From Acidobacteriota bacterium (GTDB taxonomy: Bacteria > Pseudomonadota > Alphaproteobacteria > Acetobacterales > Acetobacteraceae): a stretch of 53,484 nt of DNA. Below, one piece after another: positions 16,528 through 23,736 of the stretch (positions are counted from its first letter, which is position 1; the number at the start of each line of letters is the position of its first letter). The position numbers and the translations under genes are program-made. The notes beneath the pieces were generated by a model. The model saw only the letters and a list, made by a program, of their open reading frames with translations. It did not search any database and had not been told where the DNA came from. The DNA lies in the NCBI GenBank assembly GCA_903970435.1, contig CAJCIS010000180.1, positions 1-53,484 on the forward strand, written 5' to 3'.

Positions 16528-18018
16528 CTACTTGCCCAACGCATAGAGCGTGGCGTCGTTGATGTCGTAGACGGTGCCATCGGGGCCGACGAGGCTGGGC
16601 GTGTAAGCCTCAGGCTGCGGCGCGTTCAGGGCGCGTTTCTGGCCTAGGACGTTGGTTGCGAGTGCCCACCGGTAGAGATTGCCGTCCTCGCTGCTGGCGA
16701 ACACCGATCCGGTGAAGGCGTCCACAACGGCGGCGTTGACGCACCATTCATAAACGCCGCCTTTCGGCGCCTTGTTGGGAGCGAGCAGCGTCTGCACTTC
16801 CTTCATCACCGTCACCGGCGTCTGGCTGTATTCGTCCTGTTGCGTGGCGTTCGGATCGAGGATGGCGAGCTTGTTCATGCCGTCACCATTCCCAAGGCCG
16901 AGATAATTGTTGTATTTCGTCATCAGGAGGTAGGCGCCACTCGCCTTGTAGGTCGCAATGAGGCTGGCCGGGACGAGCGATACGGTATCGTCCCAACCGA
17001 ACGAGCCGGGTGTTTTCAAGGTGGCGAGCGTCGCGTCGTAATGCAGCAGCCAGCCGCGGCCGTTATGCTTGGGATACGGATTCTCCAGGACGCCGTAATA
17101 GACATCACCGTCCGAGCCGATGGTGGGTGAGGCGGACGAGATGTCGTTGATCCAGGCGGGTTGTCCGCTGGCCGGGTCGGTCGCCGCAACCTTGTATTTC
17201 GTGGCCAGGGTAGTGCTGTCGAGGCCCAGCAGGTAGCCCGCGCTGCCGTTGCTGACGGCGATGTAAACCGTGCTGCCGTCGGCGGAAATCGCGGGCGCGC
17301 AATTCATCGCCACCTGGGTGATGCTGTCGTCCCTGGCCGCCGCCGTGGCGCTCACCCACAGACCGGCGCCACCGGCACTGATGCGGGCGACGCCGCTTTG
17401 CAATTTTGCCGGATTGGAGCCTTCCACCACGAAGCCGAAATAGATGTTGCCCGCCGCGTCGCTGGTGATCGGCGTGTCGATCATGACGGTATTGGTCATT
17501 GCCTTGGCGTGGGCGTTGAACACGGAAATGCCATAGAACGCCAGGCGCTTGGCGGTTGCATTCGGCTTGGTGTTCGCCGCCCGCATCAGCACCGTGCCGC
17601 CCGCCGCGGCGATATAGACGTCCCCCTTGGCGGTCAGCCCGGCGGGGAAAGCCGGCGTCCAGTTCGCCAGCGGCACGACATAGTCGGAGGCGAGCATCCA
17701 CAATTTCGCGCCGTTGCTGACAGTATGGGCTTCAAGCCGGAAGTTGCCATCGGCGGTCGTCTTGACCGGCAATAGCAGCAGATCGGCGCCGGTCAGCATC
17801 GGCGAGCCGTAATGAATGGTCAGGTCGTTTTGGTTCTGTTGCGGCGCGAGGTCCACCGGCGTCTGCCAGCGTATGCCTGTCAGTTGCTTGGCGGCTGCGG
17901 GGGCAGGGGCGGTGTGCTGGGCGTTGGCGGCAAAACCGTACCAAGCGGGCGCCTTGCTGGCCCCGTGCGCGGCGCTGGCGGCGGCAAGGAGGATGGCAGA
18001 GACGTAGAGGTGGCGCAT
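16528..18018 (-). CDS. Secreted PQQ-like beta-propeller repeat protein
   Basis: 496 residues with a clean signal peptide (MRHLYVSAILLAAASAAHGA) and then repeated blade motifs of the PQQ/BamB-like type: GDVYIAAAGGT, GNIYFGFVVEG, STVYIAVSNGSAG, GDVYYGVLENP, GSVFASSEDGNLYRW, GTVYDINDATLYAL. Probably periplasmic or secreted; function unknown. There is no obvious PQQ dehydrogenase active site or haem motif. The chosen ATG at 18018 gives the signal peptide; a longer reading back to 18165 passes through an ATH repeat and is rejected. Confidence 0.82.
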   Translation of the reverse strand: MRHLYVSAILLAAASAAHGASKAPAWYGFAANAQHTAPAPAAAKQLTGIRWQTPVDLAPQQNQNDLTIHYGSPMLTGADLLLLPVKTTADGNFRLEAHTVSNGAKLWMLASDYVVPLANWTPAFPAGLTAKGDVYIAAAGGTVLMRAANTKPNATAKRLAFYGISVFNAHAKAMTNTVMIDTPITSDAAGNIYFGFVVEGSNPAKLQSGVARISAGGAGLWVSATAAARDDSITQVAMNCAPAISADGSTVYIAVSNGSAGYLLGLDSTTLATKYKVAATDPASGQPAWINDISSASPTIGSDGDVYYGVLENPYPKHNGRGWLLHYDATLATLKTPGSFGWDDTVSLVPASLIATYKASGAYLLMTKYNNYLGLGNGDGMNKLAILDPNATQQDEYSQTPVTVMKEVQTLLAPNKAPKGGVYEWCVNAAVVDAFTGSVFASSEDGNLYRWALATNVLGQKRALNAPQPEAYTPSLVGPDGTVYDINDATLYALGK

Positions 18019-18045
18019 GGAAATCTCAGTGGAGCAGGCGCAGAA

Positions 18046-18085
18046 GAAGTAGTTCTTTTTTGAAAAAAAGAACCAGAAAACTTTT
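18046..18085 (+). repeat. ATH half-unit
   Basis: Solo copy between the propeller gene start (27 bases from the GGAAG end) and the atpF stop (21 bases from the CTTTT end). Stem intact; CCAGAAAACTTTTG in the tail differs by one base from the usual form. Confidence 0.9.
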
Positions 18086-18106
18086 GATTTTATAAAGGTG
18101 CAGCGC

Positions 18107-18595
18107 CTATGCCGCCCGCAACGCCTTTGGCAGCCCGGCAATCGCGTGATCCACCAGCGCCGCATCGTCCTGCGCGGTGAGCGTGCTCGAAATCACCGCC
18201 CGCGCGGCGACGGCGGCAATCTCTGCCGCGGTCTGGCGCACCTCTGTCACGGCGGCCTTTTCGGCGGCGGAAATGCGGTCCAGCGCCATCCGCTCCCGCC
18301 TTGCCGCCGAGGCCTCGGCCTCGGCATGGGCTGCCTCGGCAATGCGGGCCGCTTCGGCGCGGCCGCGGCTAATGATGTCGCGCGCTTCGTCGAGCGCCGC
18401 CTGGCGCGCGGCCTGGGCATCGCGCAGCATTTTCTCGGCTTCGGCGCGCAGGCTCGACGCCTCGGCCAGTTCGATGCGGATGGACTCGGCCCGACTGTCC
18501 AGCATGCCGGCCAGCGCGCCCCATATTTGCCGGCCGAACAGGCCGAAGAATATCAGGAAGGCGACCAGCACCCAGAATTCAGCATTCATCAGCAT
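18107..18595 (-). CDS. atpF: F0 ATP synthase subunit b
   Basis: Peripheral-stalk subunit, 162 residues: one N-terminal membrane helix (EFWVLVAFLIFFGLFG) and a long charged helix rich in Ala, Glu and Arg that dimerizes with b' and reaches the F1 delta subunit. ATG at 18595 with GGAGAG upstream. Last gene of the F0 operon. Unusually, an ATH half-unit separates it from atpF' upstream. Confidence 0.93.
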   Translation of the reverse strand: MLMNAEFWVLVAFLIFFGLFGRQIWGALAGMLDSRAESIRIELAEASSLRAEAEKMLRDAQAARQAALDEARDIISRGRAEAARIAEAAHAEAEASAARRERMALDRISAAEKAAVTEVRQTAAEIAAVAARAVISSTLTAQDDAALVDHAIAGLPKALRAA

Positions 18596-18621
18596 CGGTC
18601 GCTCTCCGTAGCCAAACAGAT

Positions 18622-18662
18622 AAAAGTTTTTTGGTTCTTTTTTTCAAAAAAGAACGACTTCC
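18622..18662 (-). repeat. ATH half-unit within the F0 ATP synthase operon
   Basis: Intact solo copy between the stop of the b' gene (14 bases away) and the start of the b gene (26 bases). An essential operon reads through it, which argues against a strong terminator function. Confidence 0.92.
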
Positions 18663-18676
18663 TTTTTAACCTTATC

Positions 18677-19291
18677 TTACGCCGCCAACCCGCGTGCGGC
18701 CAGCGCGTCAGCCACCGCGACGCGCACGGCGTGCGCGTCCGCCGGCCGGCCGGCCAGGCGGCCGACCAGCATTTCGGCAGTGTCGGCGGCCGCTTCGCGC
18801 AGCGCCGACATGGCGTCGGCGCGGGCCGCGGCGATCTGCTTTTCGCTGTCGGCGAGCTGCTGGTCGAGCTTGGCGTTCACCTCTTCGGCCTTCACCGCCG
18901 CCACATCCTTGGCCTTCTGCGTGGCGGCCGACAGGGCGGTCTGCGCCTCCGCATACGCCACGCGCCGCGCCTCGTTCAGTTCGGCCACGGCCCGGTCGGC
19001 TTTTTCCTTGGCAATGCGCGCCTGCTCGAGATCACCACCGATGGTCTGTTCGCGGGCCGTGAGCACCGCGGCGACGTGCGGCAGCCCGATCCGCGTGAAG
19101 CTGACATACATGCCGACGAATATGATCGTGCCCCACACAATCTGCGCCACCAGCAGCGGATTGCGGAAGTCGAATTGCGGCATCGAGCCTTCGGCATGCG
19201 CCGGCAGCACCACGCCCACGAGCCCCGCGGTAACGGCGGCACCCCACAAGCCGGCGCGCCCGCTCCTGTCGCGACGGACACCCATTGGCAC
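18677..19291 (-). CDS. atpG: F0 ATP synthase subunit b'
   Basis: Second, diverged b-type stalk subunit found in alphaproteobacteria and phototrophs; 204 residues. An N-terminal hydrophobic stretch ending in AHA (AAVTAGLVGVVLPAHA) looks like a signal or extra segment, then the membrane helix VAQIVWGTIIFVGMYVSF and the long amphipathic stalk helix (LTAREQTIGGDLEQARIAKE...). GTG start at 19291 has GGGAG eight bases upstream; ATG at 19285 is the alternative. Sits 14 bases after atpE. The symbol atpG/atpF2 is used variably for this subunit. Confidence 0.9.
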   Translation of the reverse strand: MPMGVRRDRSGRAGLWGAAVTAGLVGVVLPAHAEGSMPQFDFRNPLLVAQIVWGTIIFVGMYVSFTRIGLPHVAAVLTAREQTIGGDLEQARIAKEKADRAVAELNEARRVAYAEAQTALSAATQKAKDVAAVKAEEVNAKLDQQLADSEKQIAAARADAMSALREAAADTAEMLVGRLAGRPADAHAVRVAVADALAARGLAA

Positions 19292-19305
19292 GGCGCGGCT
19301 CCCGA

Positions 19306-19530
19306 TCAGAGGAACAGGATCATCAACGCAACGGCCAGCGCGAAGATCGCGGTGCCTTCCGACAGCGCGAACCCCAGCAAGCCGAGCGGCCGGACCTGCG
19401 CCTCGGAGGCCGGGTTGCGCGCAATGCTGGAAACCAGCGCCGCGAAAATGGTGCCGATACCGACACCCGCGCCGGCCACGCCGATCATTGCCAGGCCGGC
19501 ACCAAGCTTCGCTGCGTCAACGTGATCCAT
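19306..19530 (-). CDS. atpE: F0 ATP synthase subunit c (proteolipid)
   Basis: 74-residue rotor-ring subunit: two membrane helices (GLAMIGVAGAGVGIGTIFAAL and LLGFALSEGTAIFALAVALM) joined by the polar loop RNPASEAQ (Arg-Asn-Pro). Glu58 in GFALSEGT is the proton carrier. Downstream of atpB and before the b' gene. Confidence 0.96.
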   Translation of the reverse strand: MDHVDAAKLGAGLAMIGVAGAGVGIGTIFAALVSSIARNPASEAQVRPLGLLGFALSEGTAIFALAVALMILFL

Positions 19531-19618
19531 GGGTCTGCTCCTTCAAGCCTAAAGATTATGGGAAACCGGCTGCGCGCGGCGGCGCATCCGAAACGCTATG
19601 ATATCGAGCTGCGCGGCC

Positions 19619-20350
19619 TCAGTGCAGATGCACCGCGTCGTGCAGGTAGATGCAGGTGAGGATCGCGAACACGTAGGCTTGCAGCACCGCCACCAGCAAT
19701 TCGAAACCGATGAGCGGAATGTTGATGCCGAACGGCACCAGCGCGCCGACAAAGCCCACCAGGCCCAGGCTGCCGAGCACCACCGCGAAGGACGCAAATA
19801 CCGCCAGGATCATGTGCCCCGCCATCATGTTGGCGAACAGACGCATCGACAGGCTGACCGGCCGCGACAGGTAGGACACCACCTCGATCATGATGATCAG
19901 CGGCATCAGCGCCAGCGGCGCGCCTTGCGGCGCGAAATAGGTGAAGAAATGCATGCCGTGCTGCCGCAGCCCCACGAAGGTGGCGAGCAGGATGACGAAC
20001 AGCGCCAGCGCGCCGGTTACGGCGATATGGCTGGTGTAGGTGAACATGAAGGGGATCAGGCCGAGCAGATTGCCCATCAGCACGAACACGAAAAGGGTGA
20101 ATATGAACGGAAAGAACCGCCGCCCTTCCGGCCCGATTTGGTCGATCGCCATGTTGTGGACGAATTCGTACAGCATTTCCGCCAGTGCCTGCAGGCGCCC
20201 CGGAACCGTGGCGCGCGGACGCATGCCAAAATAGAGCAGCGCCATCACCAGGCCGCCGCCCAGCACCATCACCAAATTGGCCTGGGTGAAATTGACCGTA
20301 CCAAGCGGGCCGGGCACTGGATGCAGAACGAACTGCTCCAGCGGTTGCAT
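19619..20350 (-). CDS. atpB: F0 ATP synthase subunit a
   Basis: Stator proton channel, 243 residues from ATG at 20350 (MQPLEQFVLHPV, resembling the conserved family start). GTG codons at 20368 and 20401 are alternatives; the latter would overlap the atpI stop by 17 bases. Five or six membrane helices; the essential Arg is in SLSMRLFANMMAGH, and the last helix pair has FELLVAVLQAYVFAILTCIYL. Cotranscribed with atpI and atpE. Confidence 0.94.
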   Translation of the reverse strand: MQPLEQFVLHPVPGPLGTVNFTQANLVMVLGGGLVMALLYFGMRPRATVPGRLQALAEMLYEFVHNMAIDQIGPEGRRFFPFIFTLFVFVLMGNLLGLIPFMFTYTSHIAVTGALALFVILLATFVGLRQHGMHFFTYFAPQGAPLALMPLIIMIEVVSYLSRPVSLSMRLFANMMAGHMILAVFASFAVVLGSLGLVGFVGALVPFGINIPLIGFELLVAVLQAYVFAILTCIYLHDAVHLH

Positions 20351-20384
20351 CTTGAATGTCGTGCCTGCCACGGTCCAACCGTCC

Positions 20385-20720
20385 CTATTCCGCCCGTCCA
20401 CCCTTGCGGCCCGGCACCGTGGGCGTCATCAGGCGCCACACGTTCATCACCCCGGCCGCGCCGCCCAGCAAAATGAAGATGACCAGGAACAACGGCAGGG
20501 TGTGCAGGAGGTGATCCAGCCCGTAGCCGATGGCACCCGCCACGACCTCGGCAGCAACCAACTCCATTCCGGCCCGAAGACCGAAACCCAACCCAGCCGC
20601 GCCACCGTCCGCGCCTTGGGGCGGGGCCTTCTGGCCCTGTCCCTCCTGGCCCGCGCGCTGACGGGCCGTCCGCAGGCGATCCTCGAAGGAAGGGTCCCGC
20701 TGGCCGCCGTTTCCGCTCAT
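20385..20720 (-). CDS. atpI: AtpI/AtpZ-type ATP synthase accessory protein
   Basis: 111-residue protein at the head of the F0 operon. A charged N-terminus (FEDRLRTARQRAGQEGQGQK) precedes two membrane helices (GMELVAAEVVAGAIGYGLD and FLVIFILLGGAAGVMNVWR), the standard layout of alphaproteobacterial AtpI. Thought to help assemble the c-ring or handle Mg2+. ATG at 20720 with the promoter presumably in the preceding 260 bases. Confidence 0.9.
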   Translation of the reverse strand: MSGNGGQRDPSFEDRLRTARQRAGQEGQGQKAPPQGADGGAAGLGFGLRAGMELVAAEVVAGAIGYGLDHLLHTLPLFLVIFILLGGAAGVMNVWRLMTPTVPGRKGGRAE

Positions 20721-20818
20721 CTCCGCTCCCGGTTCAGGCCGGTCCCGGAAGGCCCGCGCTTGCTAGATGCCAGGGTACGGCGAGTCAAGGCTAGGGGCTG
20801 AATAGGGTGGGTCGTTCC

Positions 20819-20989
20819 AGGAGCCTGTTTCAACAGGCGGCCTGACGAGTCGGCTGGCGTGGATTTACGAACACCGGAGCGGAGCGGCCTCCTTGGCCGT
20901 GAGCACCGGAGCGGAGGAAATCCGCGGCCCGCGTGCGGAGCGCGCCTACGCACGACCGGCCGTCAGGGCGCCTCTGGAAATGGGCTCCT
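20819..20989. repeat. Element of about 171 bp with 29-bp imperfect terminal inverted repeats
   Basis: The ends 20819-20847 and 20961-20989 match inversely at 24 of 29 positions, tipped AGGAGCC/GGCTCCT. Inside are a short hairpin GCCTGTT/AACAGGC and two direct copies of CACCGGAGCGGAG. No coding capacity and no clear target duplication. The right tip overlaps the stop codon of the neighbouring proline-rich gene. MITE-like in form; identity unknown. Confidence 0.5.
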
Positions 20990-21413
20990 AGGGGGGCGAC
21001 GGGTGGGCGGGCGGCAAGGGCGGCGGCGTCTGGGTGAGGGGTACCACCACACTCATGCCCGGCACCATGGGCGCGCGCTCGTTGTCGCCGTAATCCGAGC
21101 TCGAATAGGGCAAATAGCCGTTGCCGATGTCCGGGTAATGCAGTTGCAGATTGCCGGGATCGAGCGAAGGCTGGTTCGGCGGCAGCGCCTTCTGCGGCGG
21201 CGTGGCGTCCACGTTGGGCACTGGGGCGGGTGCAAGGGCATCGGGATCGGGCCGCGCCGCAACGGGTACCGGCGAGCGGGCCGGCGAGCGCAGGGCGAGA
21301 TGCGTGCGGTGCCGGACGTGCCTGTGGTGGTGCACCGGCGCCGGTGCCGGCTGGCACCAGGCCGGCGCCGCCACAAGCGTCAGTAAAAGACTGACGGACA
21401 TAAGAAGGCGCAT
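20988..21413 (-). CDS. Secreted proline-rich hypothetical protein
   Basis: 141 residues. A signal peptide (MRLLMSVSLLLTLVAAPAWC) is followed by a His/Arg-rich stretch and then Pro/Asp/Ala-rich low-complexity sequence with YLPYSSSDYGDNERAP and a Pro-rich tail. The Cys after AW could be a lipobox-like position but the consensus is poor. ATG at 21413 has GGGGA nine bases upstream. No family recognised. The stop codon lies in the tip of the 171-bp inverted-repeat element. Confidence 0.62.
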   Translation of the reverse strand: MRLLMSVSLLLTLVAAPAWCQPAPAPVHHHRHVRHRTHLALRSPARSPVPVAARPDPDALAPAPVPNVDATPPQKALPPNQPSLDPGNLQLHYPDIGNGYLPYSSSDYGDNERAPMVPGMSVVVPLTQTPPPLPPAHPSPP

Positions 21414-21489
21414 TGTCGTCATTCCCCGGCGCAACTGGCGGTTAACGCGGACCGCCGGTGTTCGTTGCAACGGTGCATGGGACAAGAAA

Positions 21490-21595
21490 AGAAGCAGTTC
21501 TTTTTTGAAAAAAAGAACCAAAAAACTTTTGTCTATTGCTTGCGCGCAACAGATAAAAGTTTTTTGCTTCTTTTTTTCAAAAAAGAAATACTTTC
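21490..21595. repeat. ATH full element
   Basis: Half-units at 21490-21530 (+) and 21555-21595 (-) with the spacer TCTATTGC...GCAACAGATA. The right unit abuts the stop codon of the carotenoid oxygenase gene with no gap. Confidence 0.92.
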
Positions 21596-23041
21596 TTAAC
21601 TCCCCGGAACAAACATTCCATGAAAACTCAATGGATGACGCTGCTCAAGCTCGATCACCGCGAGCGGCCCATCGCCCAAACACTGTGCATCCAGCACGGC
21701 GAAAGCCGAAGCGGCGCGCTCCGTTTCGAGGAGCTGCACAAGAAGATAACCCTCGTCCTGCCCGCCGCACGGCTTGGCGGCGAACACCGGCTCGCCGGCA
21801 TGGGTGGTTGGTCCGAAGTCGAAACAATCGAGCGTGCCGGTGGCGGTGTCGAACGCGGCCACCGCGGTTTGCCACGCGACGCCGGCGGCGCCACTGCCGC
21901 CATGGGCCATGAAAATGCGCCGATGCGGGGCGCCGGCATGCCTCGGGTCGGCGGAACAGAATTCCACCGCGTCATCGGCCAGCACCTGTGCCTCCAGCCG
22001 GCCGGTCGCCAAGTCGGCCACGTAGCGCCGCAGCAATCCCGGCGCGCCTTGCACGCCGGCATGGCCGCGCATGATGGCCGCCAATTCGGCATTCGGGCCC
22101 AGAAAATGGCCGGCATCGTCGTAGCCGATGAAGTCCACCACCAGCGCGTTGCCCTGCTCGAAGCAATTGGCGATGTGCCAGCACCAGCTCGGCGGCGCCT
22201 CGAACGTTCGCGCCGCGCCGGTCGCCAGATCGATGACCAGCAGCACGTTGCCGAGCGCCGGTTTCCACGACAGGCATTGCGAGAAGCTCGACAGGCCGAG
22301 CAGGAATTTCAGCGGCGCAAAATGCACGGCGTGCAGGATGAAAACCGCGTGGCGCTCGGTGGCGCCGAAATCATGCAGGTAGGTCATGCGCGGAAGCTGC
22401 ACGGTGGGTGTGGCGGTGCGGCTGCCGTCGCGGCCATGACGCACCACGTCGATCTGCATGCCGGCGCGGCCGAGCCGGGTGGAGGCGAACAGCCAATCAC
22501 CGGTGGCGGCAAGGCGGCGGCCATGCGCCTTCATGCCCGCGTCGGATTGCGGCAACCCCAGCGACACGGGCCCCACGGTGGCCAACGTATCGGGATCGAT
22601 TTCAAAGCCGGGCGCGACTTCGTCGAGCGCCATGAGCTTGCCGCCGGCCTGGTAGACGGTGACGCCGGCTTGACCCTGCACGTTCTGGCCCAAATTGGCG
22701 GTCAGGCCCGGCGCGGTGGTGGTCCAGCTCGGCCACAGGAAGCGGCCGGCGGCCGCTTCGGCCTGAAATTTGGGCGTCTGAACGAAGCGGCGGCTATAGG
22801 TGGCGGCGCCGTTGTGGAGTGCCAGGCGCTGGATGATGCCGTCGCCGTCGAGGATCGTGCGCTTGGTGCGGCCGCCCCGGGTGAACTGGCCAGGGCCGTT
22901 GCGGTACAGGACGCCGGACAGGCCGGCGGGCAGGCGGCCGCGGATGCGGGGCGCGTAAGGCGGCAGGTCGCAAGCATCATGACCAAGCGGCGCGAAGGGC
23001 GCATTTGCCGGACCTTGTCGCGGACGCGTACGGACGGACAT
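21596..23041 (-). CDS. Carotenoid oxygenase family protein (RPE65/lignostilbene dioxygenase-like)
   Basis: Non-haem iron dioxygenase cleaving carotenoids or stilbenes across a double bond; 481 residues from ATG at 23041 (GGAG seven bases upstream). All four iron-binding histidines of the seven-bladed propeller are present: His173 (MKAHGRR), His223 (TYLHDFG), His289 (WCWHIANCFE) and His474 (SFHGMFVPG). Early family motif LYRNGPGQF and FDGDG-like ILDGDGIIQRL are also seen. The substrate cannot be read. No carotenoid biosynthesis genes are in the window. Confidence 0.93.
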   Translation of the reverse strand: MSVRTRPRQGPANAPFAPLGHDACDLPPYAPRIRGRLPAGLSGVLYRNGPGQFTRGGRTKRTILDGDGIIQRLALHNGAATYSRRFVQTPKFQAEAAAGRFLWPSWTTTAPGLTANLGQNVQGQAGVTVYQAGGKLMALDEVAPGFEIDPDTLATVGPVSLGLPQSDAGMKAHGRRLAATGDWLFASTRLGRAGMQIDVVRHGRDGSRTATPTVQLPRMTYLHDFGATERHAVFILHAVHFAPLKFLLGLSSFSQCLSWKPALGNVLLVIDLATGAARTFEAPPSWCWHIANCFEQGNALVVDFIGYDDAGHFLGPNAELAAIMRGHAGVQGAPGLLRRYVADLATGRLEAQVLADDAVEFCSADPRHAGAPHRRIFMAHGGSGAAGVAWQTAVAAFDTATGTLDCFDFGPTTHAGEPVFAAKPCGGQDEGYLLVQLLETERAASAFAVLDAQCLGDGPLAVIELEQRHPLSFHGMFVPGS

Positions 23042-23116
23042 CAACGGCTCCAAGCGGACCCAGCCACGGACAGGTCTTTATACCATCCGGCATTGGAGGT
23101 AAGTTCGGAGGTGAAG

Positions 23117-23157
23117 GAAGCCGTTCCTTTTTTGAAAAAAAGCACCAAAAGCTTTTG
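23117..23157 (+). repeat. ATH half-unit with a degraded partner
   Basis: Variant copy (GTTCCTTTTTTGAAAAAAAGCAC). A spacer with TCTGTTGC and a residual ACTTCCTTCC near 23208-23218 suggest a former full element whose right hairpin has been replaced or lost. Confidence 0.8.
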
Positions 23158-23238
23158 TCTGTTGCCGGTGCTGCCGGTTCAATTTTGGAAGACGTGATTG
23201 CCCGCAATACTTCCTTCCTCACCTGACGGGGCTTCCGC

Positions 23239-23550
23239 ATGTATGGCGTAGACCAATGCCGGGTATGCGGCACGGCGATACGTCCGCACGGACGGCGGGT
23301 GCGGGAATTCCAGGAAAAGGCCAACCGCAAGCCTCCCATTCCGGAAGAGGAATGGCGTCGCCGCGGCTATTTGTGCCCGCCCACCCCGCAGCAATTGAAC
23401 CAGTATCCGGCGGGCGGATGTTGCACCGAGTGCGGGCGCAAGGAAATGCGCAAGTTCTTCATGGTGCGCACCCGCCTGGTTCTGACGTTGATTACGCTGG
23501 TCGTCGTCATCGCGTTCGCCCTGTTCGTAGGCAGCTACATGCACCATTAG
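23239..23550 (+). CDS. Small zinc-ribbon-like protein with a C-terminal membrane anchor
   Basis: 103 residues, family not recognised. Two cysteine knuckles, CRVC at 7-10 and CCTEC at 61-65, could bind zinc as a ribbon; a further Cys is at 46. Between them is a basic/acidic stretch (RVREFQEKANRKPPIPEEEW). Residues about 78-97 (RLVLTLITLVVVIAFALFVG) form one membrane helix, so the ribbon probably faces the cytoplasm. ATG at 23239. It is divergent from the carotenoid oxygenase and stands alone. Confidence 0.72.
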   Translation: MYGVDQCRVCGTAIRPHGRRVREFQEKANRKPPIPEEEWRRRGYLCPPTPQQLNQYPAGGCCTECGRKEMRKFFMVRTRLVLTLITLVVVIAFALFVGSYMHH

Positions 23551-23631
23551 AGCATTTTCAGCCTGACCGGAATCGCCCGATGGAGACGCCCAACGTGAGG
23601 CTGATACAAATGCGCGGCAGACAACAACCTG

Positions 23632-23681
23632 GAGCGGCCCGACGGGCATCCGACGATTTTCCAGTCGGGCTGAGGCCGCTC
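23632..23681. terminator. Hairpin downstream of the zinc-ribbon gene
   Basis: Stem GAGCGGC (23632-23638) with GCCGCTC (23675-23681), extended by CCGAC/GTCGG across an internal loop. Between two convergent genes, followed within 10 bases by an ATH unit. No U-run of its own, so terminator activity is a guess. Confidence 0.4.
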
Positions 23682-23690
23682 TAGTAGCGC

Positions 23691-23732
23691 CAAAGTCTTT
23701 TGGTTCTTCTTTTCAAAAGAACGGCTTCTTTC
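23691..23732 (-). repeat. ATH half-unit, shortened stem
   Basis: Copy with a shorter but still paired hairpin (GTTCTTCTTTTCAAAAGAAC). GGAAG end (here GAAAGAAG) 4 bases beyond the stop of the large regulator gene. Confidence 0.85.
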
Positions 23733-23736
23733 CGTC

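Noticed and set aside
18019-18165. N-terminal extension of the propeller protein
   Set aside because: It reads through an ATH repeat and into atpF, whereas the ATG at 18018 begins a good signal peptide.
20717-20953. 78-residue open frame upstream of atpI
   Set aside because: Very Arg/Pro-rich, no homology pattern, and made largely of the inverted-repeat element.
21414-21521. N-terminal extension of the proline-rich protein
   Set aside because: Reads through an ATH repeat and would bury the signal peptide.
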